Shown here one piece after another: positions 8,582 to 16,617 of a stretch of 42,685 nt of DNA. Numbering within the stretch: the first letter of the stretch is position 1; each line of letters begins with the position of its first letter. The notes beneath the pieces were generated by a model that did not search any database, was not told the DNA's origin, and saw only the letters and a program-made list of their open reading frames with translations. The stretch is taken from positions 1-42,685 of the forward strand of contig NZ_JAFKEC010000052.1 of assembly GCF_017848315.1 (NCBI RefSeq), written 5' to 3'. Source of the DNA: Pseudomonas palmensis. GTDB lineage: Bacteria > Pseudomonadota > Gammaproteobacteria > Pseudomonadales > Pseudomonadaceae. A program made the position numbers and the translations under genes.

Positions 8582-9223
8582 TTAGTGGGTAGCAACGCAA
8601 GCGGTAGGGCTTTCGGCCAGCGACACGAACTTGCCGGTGCGGCTGTCGAAGGCCTGGATGCAGCCGCTTTCGATGTCGTAGACCCAGCCATGCAACGTCA
8701 CGCGCTTTTCTTCCAGCGCGAGGCGTACCGAGGGGTGTGTCTGGATATTGGCCAACTGCGCGATGACGTTTTCGCGCACCATCGAGGCGACCTTGGCATG
8801 CTGGTCGACATGCTGGCGGGCCTCGTTGACCACCCGACCGGAATCGGCGTAGCGCAACCAGCCGGCCACGGCGGGCATGTTGTCCAGGCATTTGCAGGTG
8901 GCGATGGCGGTCATGGCGCCGCAGTCGGAATGCCCGCAGATCACGATGTCGCTGACTTTCAAGGCTGCGACCGCGTACTCCACCGAGGCGGACACACCGC
9001 CTGGCTCAGGGCCGTAGGACGGCACGATGTTGCCCGCATTGCGGATGACGAACAGGTCGCCCGGCTCACGCTGTGTGACCAGCTCCGGCACCAGCCGGCT
9101 GTCGGAGCAGGAGATGAACAGCGCCCGCGGGCTCTGCTGGTTGGCCAGGTCTTTGAACAGGCCGGCACGTTCAGGAAAGGCATTGCGCTGGAATTTAAGG
9201 AAACCGTCGATGATGTCTTGCAT
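8582..9223 (-). CDS. cynT: Beta-class carbonic anhydrase
   Basis: The start at 9223 (CGGAG upstream) gives 213 residues beginning MQDIIDGF, like E. coli CynT. The zinc ligands are C39 (CSDSR), H98 and C101 (GHSDC), with the D41-R43 dyad beside them. It hydrates CO2 lost during cyanate breakdown to replenish bicarbonate for cyanase. It is the first gene of the operon, divergent from cynR across 111 bp. Confidence 0.95.
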   Translation of the reverse strand: MQDIIDGFLKFQRNAFPERAGLFKDLANQQSPRALFISCSDSRLVPELVTQREPGDLFVIRNAGNIVPSYGPEPGGVSASVEYAVAALKVSDIVICGHSDCGAMTAIATCKCLDNMPAVAGWLRYADSGRVVNEARQHVDQHAKVASMVRENVIAQLANIQTHPSVRLALEEKRVTLHGWVYDIESGCIQAFDSRTGKFVSLAESPTACVATH

Positions 9224-9301
9224 GGTTGACTCCGTTGGTTCGCGATGCGATGAGGCAAAGGTTACGGAGGCCGTGCAATAAGGTAAAAGTCTCATATATG
9301 A

Positions 9302-9318
9302 TTATCTTCATCAGATAA
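9302..9318. promoter_or_regulatory. Candidate CynR operator in the cynR-cynT intergenic region
   Basis: The inverted repeat TTATC-N7-GATAA lies midway between the divergent cynT and cynR genes and fits the LysR-type T-N11-A rule. It is 16 bp upstream of the cynR start, so autoregulation is plausible along with cyanate-dependent activation of cynT. Confidence 0.5.
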
Positions 9319-9334
9319 ACTTATAGGTACAGGC

Positions 9335-10234
9335 ATGCTGGCGCGCCATATTCAGTATTTTCTTGCGGTCGCCGAACATCAGGGCTTTACCAGTGCCGCG
9401 GCGGCACTGCATGTTTCGCAGCCCGCGCTGTCGCAGCAAGTGCGCCAGCTGGAGGAAAGCCTCGGGGCGCAGTTGTTCGATCGCTCAGGGCGCAAAACAC
9501 GCCTGACCGATGCCGGGCAGGTGTACCTGCGTTATGCATTGCGGGCGGCGCAGGAGCTGCGCGAAGGCAAGCGGGCGATCCATGATGTGGGCGATCTCAG
9601 TCGAGGAACGCTGCGCATAGCGGTGACGCCAACCTTCACGACCTACCTGGTCGGGCCGTTGGTGGAAGCCTTTCACAGCCGTTACCCGAACATCACGCTG
9701 AACGTGCATGAACTGGCCCAGGAGCAGATGGAGAACCTGCTGCTGAGGGACGAACTGGATGTGGGGATTGCGTTTGATGAGGTGCATGCGCCAGACATCG
9801 AAGCCTATCCGCTACTGGTTGAAACGCTTGCCCTGGTCGTTGGTAGCCGACATCCGCTGGCCGGGGCGCGGGCTGTCGGCCTGGAGACGCTGAATGCGCA
9901 GTCGCTGATTCTGCTCAGCAAAACGTTCGCCACCCGCGAACAGATCGACCGCTATTGCAACCAGCACGGCATTCGCCCGCGTGTGGTGATGGAGGCCAAT
10001 GTAATTGGTGCGTTGATTGAGGTGGTGCGCAGAACCACGCTGTCGACCTTGCTGCCGGCTGCCATAGCGCAGGAGCACCCAGAGTTGGTGTCTGTCGAGT
10101 TGGGGCCGCATCGGCTAGAGCGCACAGCGGTCTTGATGCAGCGCAAGAATGTCTATCAATCTGCGGCTGCCCGGGCGTTTATGGCGCTGGCCAAGGAAGT
10201 AGCCAGTGATCTGACGACCAAAACAGATGAGTAG
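9335..10234 (+). CDS. cynR: LysR-type transcriptional activator of the cyn operon
   Basis: A 299-residue LysR protein. The N-terminal winged helix-turn-helix (residues about 3-60: FLAVAEHQGFTSAAAALHVSQPALSQQVRQLE) is followed by a periplasmic-binding-protein-like effector domain (LRIAVTPTFTTYLVGPLV; LLRDELDVGIAF). Divergent placement next to cynT/cynS and overall similarity to CynR support the name. Cyanate is the known inducer in E. coli. Confidence 0.9.
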   Translation: MLARHIQYFLAVAEHQGFTSAAAALHVSQPALSQQVRQLEESLGAQLFDRSGRKTRLTDAGQVYLRYALRAAQELREGKRAIHDVGDLSRGTLRIAVTPTFTTYLVGPLVEAFHSRYPNITLNVHELAQEQMENLLLRDELDVGIAFDEVHAPDIEAYPLLVETLALVVGSRHPLAGARAVGLETLNAQSLILLSKTFATREQIDRYCNQHGIRPRVVMEANVIGALIEVVRRTTLSTLLPAAIAQEHPELVSVELGPHRLERTAVLMQRKNVYQSAAARAFMALAKEVASDLTTKTDE

Positions 10235-10370
10235 CAGAATACGAAGGGCTTTCAGCGTGCCCGCAACCTCTTCCATGTCGCAATGTACCAACGCCTGGCT
10301 CGGTACGCAGTACTTGCCCTGCCAGGGCTGCTAAAGTGGCTTATCCATAGGGTTCCGAGGGCTATCGTGT

Positions 10371-11375
10371 ATGTCCGATGCAAGCGAGCTTGTCAATGAC
10401 AGTGAGGTGTACAGAACCCTTCTGGAGTCGACCAAGGCGATTCCCTGGAAGATTGACTGGGCCTCGATGAAATTCACCTACATCGGCCCTCAGATCGAGG
10501 CGTTGCTGGGCTGGAGCCCTGAAAGTTGGGTGAGCGTGGAAGACTGGGCAATGCGCATGCATGCAGAAGATCGCGAGCATGTGGTGAACTTCTGCGTGAC
10601 GCAATCCAAGGCTGGCGTGGACCATGAGGCGGACTACCGAGCGCTGACCAAGGACAACGGCTATGTGTGGATCCGCGACGTTGTGCACGTGGTGCGCAAT
10701 GACAGGGGCGAAGTCGAAGCACTGATCGGCTTCATGTTCGACATCAGCGAACGCAAGAAGACCGAGGACCAGTTGCTGAGTTTGCAGAAGGAACTGGAGG
10801 TGCTCTCGTTCAAGGACGGCCTGACGAATATCGCCAACCGTCGTCGCTTCGACAGCTGTTTCGAGTTGGAGTGGGAACGTGCGCGCCGCGAGCGCCGGCC
10901 ATTGTCGCTGCTGTTGTTGGACGTCGATTTTTTCAAGCAGTACAACGATTTGTACGGCCATATTCAAGGCGACAAATGTTTGATAGCGATTGCCCAGACC
11001 CTGAGTTTGGCGTTGGATGGCCCACGCGACCTTGTGGCTCGCTATGGCGGCGAAGAATTTATCGTGCTGCTGCCCGAAGCCGATGCCGAGGTAGCGCGTA
11101 AAGTGGCTGAGCGCTGCCAGCGGTTGATCCACAAGCAGTCCATCGTGCATGCGCTATCGCCACATGACCACCGCCTGACTGTCAGCATAGGCGCAGGCTC
11201 GGTGGTGCCAGACGAGCGGGACAGGCCTACAGACTTCATCAAAGCCGTGGACCAGCAGCTCTATGCGGCTAAAAACAACGGACGGCACCGCATTGAGTAT
11301 GTGCAGTTGGAGGGGTTGTCGGGCTGTTCAGCAGTTGAAGGTGCAGAAGAACAAACAACTGCCCGTCCTTCATAG
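10371..11375 (+). CDS. PAS-GGDEF diguanylate cyclase without an inhibitory site
   Basis: A PAS fold with PAC tail (residues about 10-130: FTYIGPQIEALLGWSPESW, ending FMFDISERKK) leads through a short helix to a GGDEF domain. The active-site motif is GGEEF at 226-230, with LLLDVDFFKQYND upstream, so c-di-GMP synthesis is expected. The product-inhibition I-site RxxD, normally five residues before GGEEF, reads GPRD here, so the arginine is lost. No membrane segment is seen; the PAS probably senses a cytosolic ligand. It stands alone, 137 bp after cynR. Confidence 0.9.
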   Translation: MSDASELVNDSEVYRTLLESTKAIPWKIDWASMKFTYIGPQIEALLGWSPESWVSVEDWAMRMHAEDREHVVNFCVTQSKAGVDHEADYRALTKDNGYVWIRDVVHVVRNDRGEVEALIGFMFDISERKKTEDQLLSLQKELEVLSFKDGLTNIANRRRFDSCFELEWERARRERRPLSLLLLDVDFFKQYNDLYGHIQGDKCLIAIAQTLSLALDGPRDLVARYGGEEFIVLLPEADAEVARKVAERCQRLIHKQSIVHALSPHDHRLTVSIGAGSVVPDERDRPTDFIKAVDQQLYAAKNNGRHRIEYVQLEGLSGCSAVEGAEEQTTARPS

Positions 11376-11588
11376 AGGGTCATCAACAACCACGGTGATG
11401 CTGGAGAAAACGCAGCGGCGAGTGCGATTCGAGATTACTGGGCAAACACGGTTTCGGCCGTCGCTAACGGACCCAAGGCTGCCGGTGGTTAACGGCCGCA
11501 ATCGGCCAAAAGCGGACTGTAGACAGATAGCTGCTGGCATTCCTACGCTGGCATTCTAGTAATCTCACAACGCTAAAAAGGAACATTC

Positions 11589-11957
11589 ATGTTGGTCATT
11601 CAAATTGATCGGGATAGCGTGCATGCAGGGGATGATCTGGAAAGTCACAGGACATCAATCAGGCTTGATCCAGCAGTAACACTGCGCGCTTTGTTCGAAG
11701 CGATCCAAGGTATGGCTTACCTGCCTGACATCAGTGGAGGCAAGGCGACGTGGATTATTTGTTCGTCTGGCAAACACATAGGTGTTTTAGCTCAGCAATG
11801 GCCAGAAACTAAATTGCTAATCCCCGCCGAGAGCCTCCTGAGTCAGTATTTTGGGGATACCGAACCTCGCCTTCTGTTCAGATATTGGTGCCAGGCAGAT
11901 CCAGACCATGTCTTTTCACAGATCAAAGCTGGAAATGAACCGCCGTCTCGATTTTAG
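11589..11957 (+). CDS. Unrecognised 122-residue protein
   Basis: AAGGA sits just upstream of the ATG. The protein is soluble, with no signal or membrane segment; it has a hydrophobic core around ALFEAIQGMAYLP and two cysteines. The gene is less GC-rich than its neighbours and stands beside the tandem RNA elements between two conserved housekeeping genes, so it may be acquired. Its size and composition would suit an orphan immunity or antitoxin-type protein, but that is only a guess. I do not recognise the family. Confidence 0.6.
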   Translation: MLVIQIDRDSVHAGDDLESHRTSIRLDPAVTLRALFEAIQGMAYLPDISGGKATWIICSSGKHIGVLAQQWPETKLLIPAESLLSQYFGDTEPRLLFRYWCQADPDHVFSQIKAGNEPPSRF

Positions 11958-12142
11958 GACTGGCGGAGGCTACCTACTGATCCAGAAGCTAATATGCCTG
12001 CTTTGGGTTGTGGCGGTCTGTTGCAAAGGTGGGCACCGATCTATAGCTGCATCCTTTCGGGTTTGCTAGCCCGAGTACCTTAGGACGTGCAAGCGTCCAT
12101 CCGTCTCAGCTGACACCTTTTTGCACCCGCTGTTTCGTTTTA

Positions 12143-12219
12143 TGACGGCTGTACGCAGGGCGCATTCGTGCGCGCTGGGTTCCTGGAGTCCCGGTCTACC
12201 ATCCTGCTTACGGCCGTCA
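12143..12219 (+). ncRNA. Three-way-junction RNA-like element, copy 1
   Basis: An outer stem TGACGGCTGTACGCAGG (12143-12159) pairs with 12203-12219, with one mismatch and one G-U pair. It encloses two hairpins: GCGCA/TGCGC (12160-12164, 12169-12173) and CTGGG/CCCGG (12175-12179, 12190-12194). The same architecture recurs 97 nt later with compensating changes, which argues for RNA structure. The layout recalls phage P4 CI and P1/P7 C4 antisense RNAs, whose loci give spurious ORFs as here. The strand is inferred from the downstream terminator. Confidence 0.5.
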
Positions 12220-12240
12220 CCCTTTGTCGTCGGGTGTTAT

Positions 12241-12315
12241 GGCGACTGTACGCGGGGCGCATTCATGCGCGCCGGGGTCCTTGATCCCTGGTCTGCTAAC
12301 CCGCGTACAGCTGCC
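12241..12315 (+). ncRNA. Three-way-junction RNA-like element, copy 2
   Basis: The outer stem CTGTACGCGGG (12246-12256) pairs perfectly with CCCGCGTACAG (12300-12310) and extends outward with a mismatch and a wobble. Inside are GCGCA/TGCGC (12257-12261, 12266-12270) and CCGGG/CCTGG (12272-12276, 12287-12291). Against copy 1, one outer pair changes from A-T to G-C and the second hairpin moves its G-U wobble, so pairing is conserved while sequence drifts. Loop sequences differ slightly, as expected if each copy has its own target. Confidence 0.5.
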
Positions 12316-12360
12316 TCCCTTTCGTTCCGCGGGCCGCCCACGCGGCCTACCGACCGTCCC

Positions 12361-12390
12361 CATTGTTACTGTTTCCCCAACAATGCTTTT
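12361..12390 (+). terminator. Rho-independent terminator after tandem RNA elements
   Basis: CATTGTT (12361-12367) pairs with AACAATG (12379-12385) and is followed by CTTTT. It closes the transcript of the tandem structured elements about 45 nt after the second copy. Confidence 0.6.
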
Positions 12391-12652
12391 CGACCTTGAG
12401 CATTTATCCGCCCCGCCTCGCCCGCCTAAACTGGCCACCGTTTTCAGGCAGCCCTACCGCGCCGACTCCGCAAAGGCCACCCCAACGCCAACACCCTTTC
12501 CCAGAGCCTTCGGCGCCCCCCGTATCGAATGATCGCGCACGCCCTTGCGCGCTGATCGCCACACCCCACGGGTTCGATCTTTACCGCTGCCGACTGAATG
12601 CCTTGACCCCTGCGCAGAGCTTGCGTGCACTTTCCATTGACTAACGGAACGT

Positions 12653-15097
12653 ATGAAAAAAATGACGGATGACCATCAACCGCAAACTCGGAAGTTTGCA
12701 CTCGGCACCACCGCAAGGGTGCTGTTTGCCCTGCTGGTGCTGCTCGTATCGCTGGCGATGATCTACGGCGGCTTCAAACTGGTAGCACTCGATGGCTCGC
12801 CTTACTACCTGATCGCAGGCGTTGCATACCTGCTGCTGGCAGCGCTGATGTTCCTGCGCAAAAGCGCCGGCATCGCCCTTTCGGTAGCCATCGCCCTGGC
12901 AACCTGTGTGTGGGCATTCTACGAAGTCGGCCAGTTCAGCTACTGGGAGCTGCTGCCACGCCTGGTGGTACCGGCAATCATCCTGACCCTCAGCCTGTGG
13001 GTCGGCGCAGCCTTGCCCGGCACCTCGGCAAGCACCCGACGCCTGGCCAACCGCTTCGGCTTTGCGGTGTTCGCGGGGCTGATCGCGACCTTCGTGGCGG
13101 CGTTCTACCCGCACGGTGCAATCTCCACCCCGCTCGCCTCCACGGCCAAGCCTGCGCCAACCGAAGCCCCCGCCGCGCCGGAAAACTGGGAGTTCTTCGG
13201 CCGCAACGCCTCGGGCACGCGCTTTGCGCCGTTCAGCCAGATCACCCCGGCGAACGTCAAGGACCTGCAAGTGGCCTGGATCTACCGCACCGGCCGCAGA
13301 ACCACGGGCGCCGGTGCCGGCGTGGACGAGAACACCCCGCTGCAGATCGGCAACGTGCTGTATTCATGCACGCCAGAAAACCTGATCACCGCCCTCGACG
13401 CCGACACGGGCAAGCCGATCTGGAAGTTCGACCCGCACGCGCGCAGCGCCGAGCACGTGACGTGCCGCGGCGTGGGTTATCACGACATCGACAAGGACGA
13501 CAGCCTGAGCGCCGAGGTCAAGGCCTCGTATGGCGAGCAGCAGTGCCGCCAGCGCATCCTGGTGTCGTCGGTCGACGCCCGCCTGTTTGCCCTGGACGCA
13601 CACACCGGCACCCTGTGCCCGAGCTTTGGCGACAACGGTTATGTCGACCTGAAAAAAGGCATGGGCCCCACCGAGAACAGCAAGCGCTACCACCCCACCT
13701 CCCTGCCCGTGGTAATGGGCCACCTCACCGTGGTCGGCGGCTGGGTGCGCGACATCGTCGCCAAGGAGCCGTCGGGCGCCGTGCGTGCCTTCGACGTGCT
13801 GACCGGTGCGCTGGTGTGGGCCTGGGACATCGGTGCGCCTGAAGGCCAGGACGCAACCGCCAGCGACCACCAGTTCACCCTGGAAACCCCCAACGTGTGG
13901 ACCGTGCCCACCTACGACAAGGCACTGAACCTGGTGTACCTGCCCACCGGCAACGGCCCGCCCGACTACTGGGGTGGCGACCGCAACCAGGCCAAGGAAA
14001 AGTACGGTTCGGCCGTGGTGGCCGTCGATGCCTCGACCGGCAAGGCCAAGTGGGTGTACCAGACTGTGCACCACGACGTGTGGGACTACGACCTGCCCTC
14101 GCAACCGGTGCTGTACGACATCAAGAACGCCCAGGGCGAGAAGACCCCGGTGCTGATCCAGACCACCAAGACCGGCAACATCTTCGTGCTGGACCGCCGC
14201 ACCGGCCAGCCGGTGACTGAAGTTCAGGAGCTGCCCGTACCGACATCCCCCGCCGCCGAAGGCGAACACCTGGCACCGACCCAACCGCACTCGGTGGGCA
14301 TGCCGGTGATTGGTGCCGAGCCCCTGACCGAGAAGTCCATGTGGGGCGTGAGCACCTTCGACCAGCTGTACTGCCGCATCATGTTCAAGGACTCGGTGTA
14401 TGTGGGCCCCTTCACCCCGCCGACCGAAAAGCCCTACATCGAATGGCCGGGCCTGCTGGGTGGCATGAACTGGGGTGGCATCTCCATCGACGAAAACACC
14501 GGCATGATGTTCGTCAACGATATGCGCGTACCGCTGCGCATGGCGCTGGTCACCAAGGAAAACACCAGCAAGTTCAAGGTTTCCACCGATGAGGTGCCGG
14601 GCTTCATGGGCACGATTCGCCCACAAGTGGCGGGCATCTATGGCGGGGTAAAAATCGACATCCTGCAATCCCCCCTGGGCGTGCCGTGCAACACCCCGCC
14701 GTTCGGCAGCATGAGCGCCATCGACCTGAACACCCAGAAGCTGGTGTGGCAGGTACCGCTGGGCACCGTGCAGGACACCGGCCCCCTGGGCCTCAAGACC
14801 CACCTGCCGATCCCGCTGGGCATGCCGACGCTGGGCGGCCCTACCTCGACCGCCTCGGGGCTGGTGTTCTTTGCCGGCACCCAGGACTACTACCTGCGGG
14901 CTCTGGACTCGGCCACCGGCAAGGAGGTGTGGAAAGCCCGCCTGCCGGTAGGTGCAGTGGCAGCGCCGTTGATCTACCAGTCGCCGGCGACCGGCAAGCA
15001 GTATGTGGTGATCTCGGCGGGCGGCATGAGCCATTCGCCTGATGTGGGCGACTACATCATTGCCTATGCGTTGCCCGACGGTACGGAACAGCAGTAA
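12653..15097 (+). CDS. gcd: Membrane-bound PQQ-dependent glucose dehydrogenase
   Basis: Gcd oxidises glucose to gluconolactone in the periplasm and passes electrons to ubiquinone. The 814-residue protein has five hydrophobic membrane segments in residues about 20-150 and then an eight-bladed beta-propeller with PQQ-binding tryptophan-docking repeats (ALDADTGKPIWKF; AVDASTGKAKWVYQ; ALDSATGKEVWKA). The catalytic Asp region is HHDVWDYDLPSQP and the PQQ lysine region is TTKTGNIFVLDRRTGQP. Length and architecture match Pseudomonas Gcd. The enzyme underlies gluconate production and phosphate solubilisation in this genus. It stands as a single gene followed by a strong terminator. Confidence 0.97.
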   Translation: MKKMTDDHQPQTRKFALGTTARVLFALLVLLVSLAMIYGGFKLVALDGSPYYLIAGVAYLLLAALMFLRKSAGIALSVAIALATCVWAFYEVGQFSYWELLPRLVVPAIILTLSLWVGAALPGTSASTRRLANRFGFAVFAGLIATFVAAFYPHGAISTPLASTAKPAPTEAPAAPENWEFFGRNASGTRFAPFSQITPANVKDLQVAWIYRTGRRTTGAGAGVDENTPLQIGNVLYSCTPENLITALDADTGKPIWKFDPHARSAEHVTCRGVGYHDIDKDDSLSAEVKASYGEQQCRQRILVSSVDARLFALDAHTGTLCPSFGDNGYVDLKKGMGPTENSKRYHPTSLPVVMGHLTVVGGWVRDIVAKEPSGAVRAFDVLTGALVWAWDIGAPEGQDATASDHQFTLETPNVWTVPTYDKALNLVYLPTGNGPPDYWGGDRNQAKEKYGSAVVAVDASTGKAKWVYQTVHHDVWDYDLPSQPVLYDIKNAQGEKTPVLIQTTKTGNIFVLDRRTGQPVTEVQELPVPTSPAAEGEHLAPTQPHSVGMPVIGAEPLTEKSMWGVSTFDQLYCRIMFKDSVYVGPFTPPTEKPYIEWPGLLGGMNWGGISIDENTGMMFVNDMRVPLRMALVTKENTSKFKVSTDEVPGFMGTIRPQVAGIYGGVKIDILQSPLGVPCNTPPFGSMSAIDLNTQKLVWQVPLGTVQDTGPLGLKTHLPIPLGMPTLGGPTSTASGLVFFAGTQDYYLRALDSATGKEVWKARLPVGAVAAPLIYQSPATGKQYVVISAGGMSHSPDVGDYIIAYALPDGTEQQ

Positions 15098-15120
15098 CAC
15101 GCTGGTGGAAGCCGTATGAA

Positions 15121-15150
15121 AATAATCCCCGGTTTCGGGGATTATTTTTG
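15121..15150. terminator. Strong bidirectional terminator between gcd and the RND operon
   Basis: AATAATCCCCG (15121-15131) pairs with CGGGGATTATT (15136-15146) around a GTTT tetraloop. A T-run follows on the plus strand, and A residues upstream give a T-run on the minus strand, so it serves both convergent units. Confidence 0.9.
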
Positions 15151-15162
15151 CCTGATGGAACG

Positions 15163-16617
15163 CTAGAGAGAGGCGCCGTCGCACGGCTGCCGGGCCTGCG
15201 CGCAGACTTCCCAGCCACCACCCAGCGCCTTGTAGATGCCCACAACCGCCAGGCGTTGTCGGGTACGTGCAGCGGTCAGGGCGCGTCGGCTGGCGTAATC
15301 GGCGCGCTCGGCCTCAAGCACATCCAGATAGACGCCCTCGCCCTCCGAGAACCGCGCCCGGGCAAGCCGCGCCGCCTCGCCGTTGGCCGCCGATTCGAGC
15401 AATCGCAGCCTCAGGGTATTGCTCGCAGCCCCGTGGGCCTTGAAGGCATCATCGGTTTCCTGCAACGCGCGCACTACCGTCTGGTCGTACACGATCAACG
15501 CCTCCCTGGCGCGTGCCTCGCTGGCGGCAATGCGGGCACGTACACGCCCGGTGTCCAGCAGGGACCAGCGAATCATCGGGCCGATAAAGCTCGACAGCGC
15601 GCCCGCGCCACTCATCCCGTCGAGGCTTCCGGTGACCACACCGATGGAGCCCTGCACCTGCACCTCGGGATAGAGGCCCGCCGTCTCGACCCCGATTTGC
15701 GCCGTGGCGGCCGCAAGGGCGCGTTCTGCCGCGGCAATGTCGGAGCGCCTCCAGAGTAACGCCGTGGGCTCACCGACGGCGATCGTGCGCAGGGCCAGCG
15801 CCTGATCCCCAGGCTCGGCGGCCGGTGGTGTGAACCGCTGCGGCGGCTCGCCCAGCAGGATTGCCAGGGCGTTGACCGAGGCATCACGCCGACGCTCCAG
15901 CTCGGGCACGCTCACCTCGACCGAGCGCAACAGGGCTTCGGCCCGCAGCCGGTCGAACTCGGTGGCCGCCCCGGCGTTCACCTGGCGTTCGACCATGCTC
16001 AGGCTGTCGCGCTGGCTTTGGCGGGTATCGGCCGCAACCGCCAACTCGGCCTCGATGCCCCGCAGCTCGAACCAGGTGGCCGCCATCTCGGCCGCCACAC
16101 TCGCCTGCACCCCGCGCAGCAACGCCTCGCGCGAACCGGCCTGGGCGCGTGCGGCCTCCACCGAGCGGCGCACGCGGCCGAACAGGTCGATTTCCCAGGA
16201 CGCATCGACCGCCCCCCGATAGGTTTCGTTCTGCCGCGACTGGCCAGCCGGTGTCTGCACTTCGCTCCAGCGGCGGTTCTCGTAGCTGAGCGCAGGGCCG
16301 CCACGCGGAAGGAAACCCTGGCGGCTTTCGCGCAACATCGCCCTGGCCTCTTCGAGCCGCACGGCAGCAATCGCGATGTCATGGTTGGCGGCAAGCGCCC
16401 GCTGAACCAGCCCGGTCAACGCCGGCTCGTCAAAGGCACCCCACCACCGGGCCTCGACGCTGCCGGGGCCAAGCCCGGCAGGCAGCTCATCGAAGCGTGC
16501 GGGAAGCTGCGTTGCCGGCAGCGACGGCGCAACGTAGTCGGGGCCTACTGCAGCACACCCGGACAGCAGCATGAGGGTGGCCAGGGGCGCCAGAACAGCT
16601 CGATAGCAAAGGCTCAT
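15163..16617 (-). CDS. RND efflux outer-membrane lipoprotein (OprN/OprM/NodT family)
   Basis: The start at 16617 overlaps the stop of the permease gene as ATGA. The 484-residue protein has a lipobox (LMLLSGC, acylated Cys near residue 21) and two TolC-like outer-membrane efflux repeats with long helical hairpins (ALAANHDIAIAAVRLEEARAMLRESRQGFLP; NAGAATEFDRLRAEALLRSVEVSVPELERRR; YDQTVVRALQETDDAF). It forms the trimeric outer-membrane channel of the pump encoded by the two upstream genes. Confidence 0.93.
   Translation of the reverse strand: MSLCYRAVLAPLATLMLLSGCAAVGPDYVAPSLPATQLPARFDELPAGLGPGSVEARWWGAFDEPALTGLVQRALAANHDIAIAAVRLEEARAMLRESRQGFLPRGGPALSYENRRWSEVQTPAGQSRQNETYRGAVDASWEIDLFGRVRRSVEAARAQAGSREALLRGVQASVAAEMAATWFELRGIEAELAVAADTRQSQRDSLSMVERQVNAGAATEFDRLRAEALLRSVEVSVPELERRRDASVNALAILLGEPPQRFTPPAAEPGDQALALRTIAVGEPTALLWRRSDIAAAERALAAATAQIGVETAGLYPEVQVQGSIGVVTGSLDGMSGAGALSSFIGPMIRWSLLDTGRVRARIAASEARAREALIVYDQTVVRALQETDDAFKAHGAASNTLRLRLLESAANGEAARLARARFSEGEGVYLDVLEAERADYASRRALTAARTRQRLAVVGIYKALGGGWEVCAQARQPCDGASL

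Noticed and set aside
12121..12532. Overlapping small ORFs in the gcd upstream region (for example 12121-12399 and 12224-12532)
   Set aside because: They cover the tandem RNA-like elements and change with each repeat. Pairing is conserved with compensating changes, which points to RNA rather than protein. Similar ORFs are often mis-annotated over C4/CI-type RNAs.
13364..15184. A 606-codon open frame on the minus strand opposite gcd
   Set aside because: It lies wholly opposite a well-conserved PQQ dehydrogenase gene. High third-position GC in gcd leaves few stops on the opposite strand, and the translated sequence has no recognisable domain.
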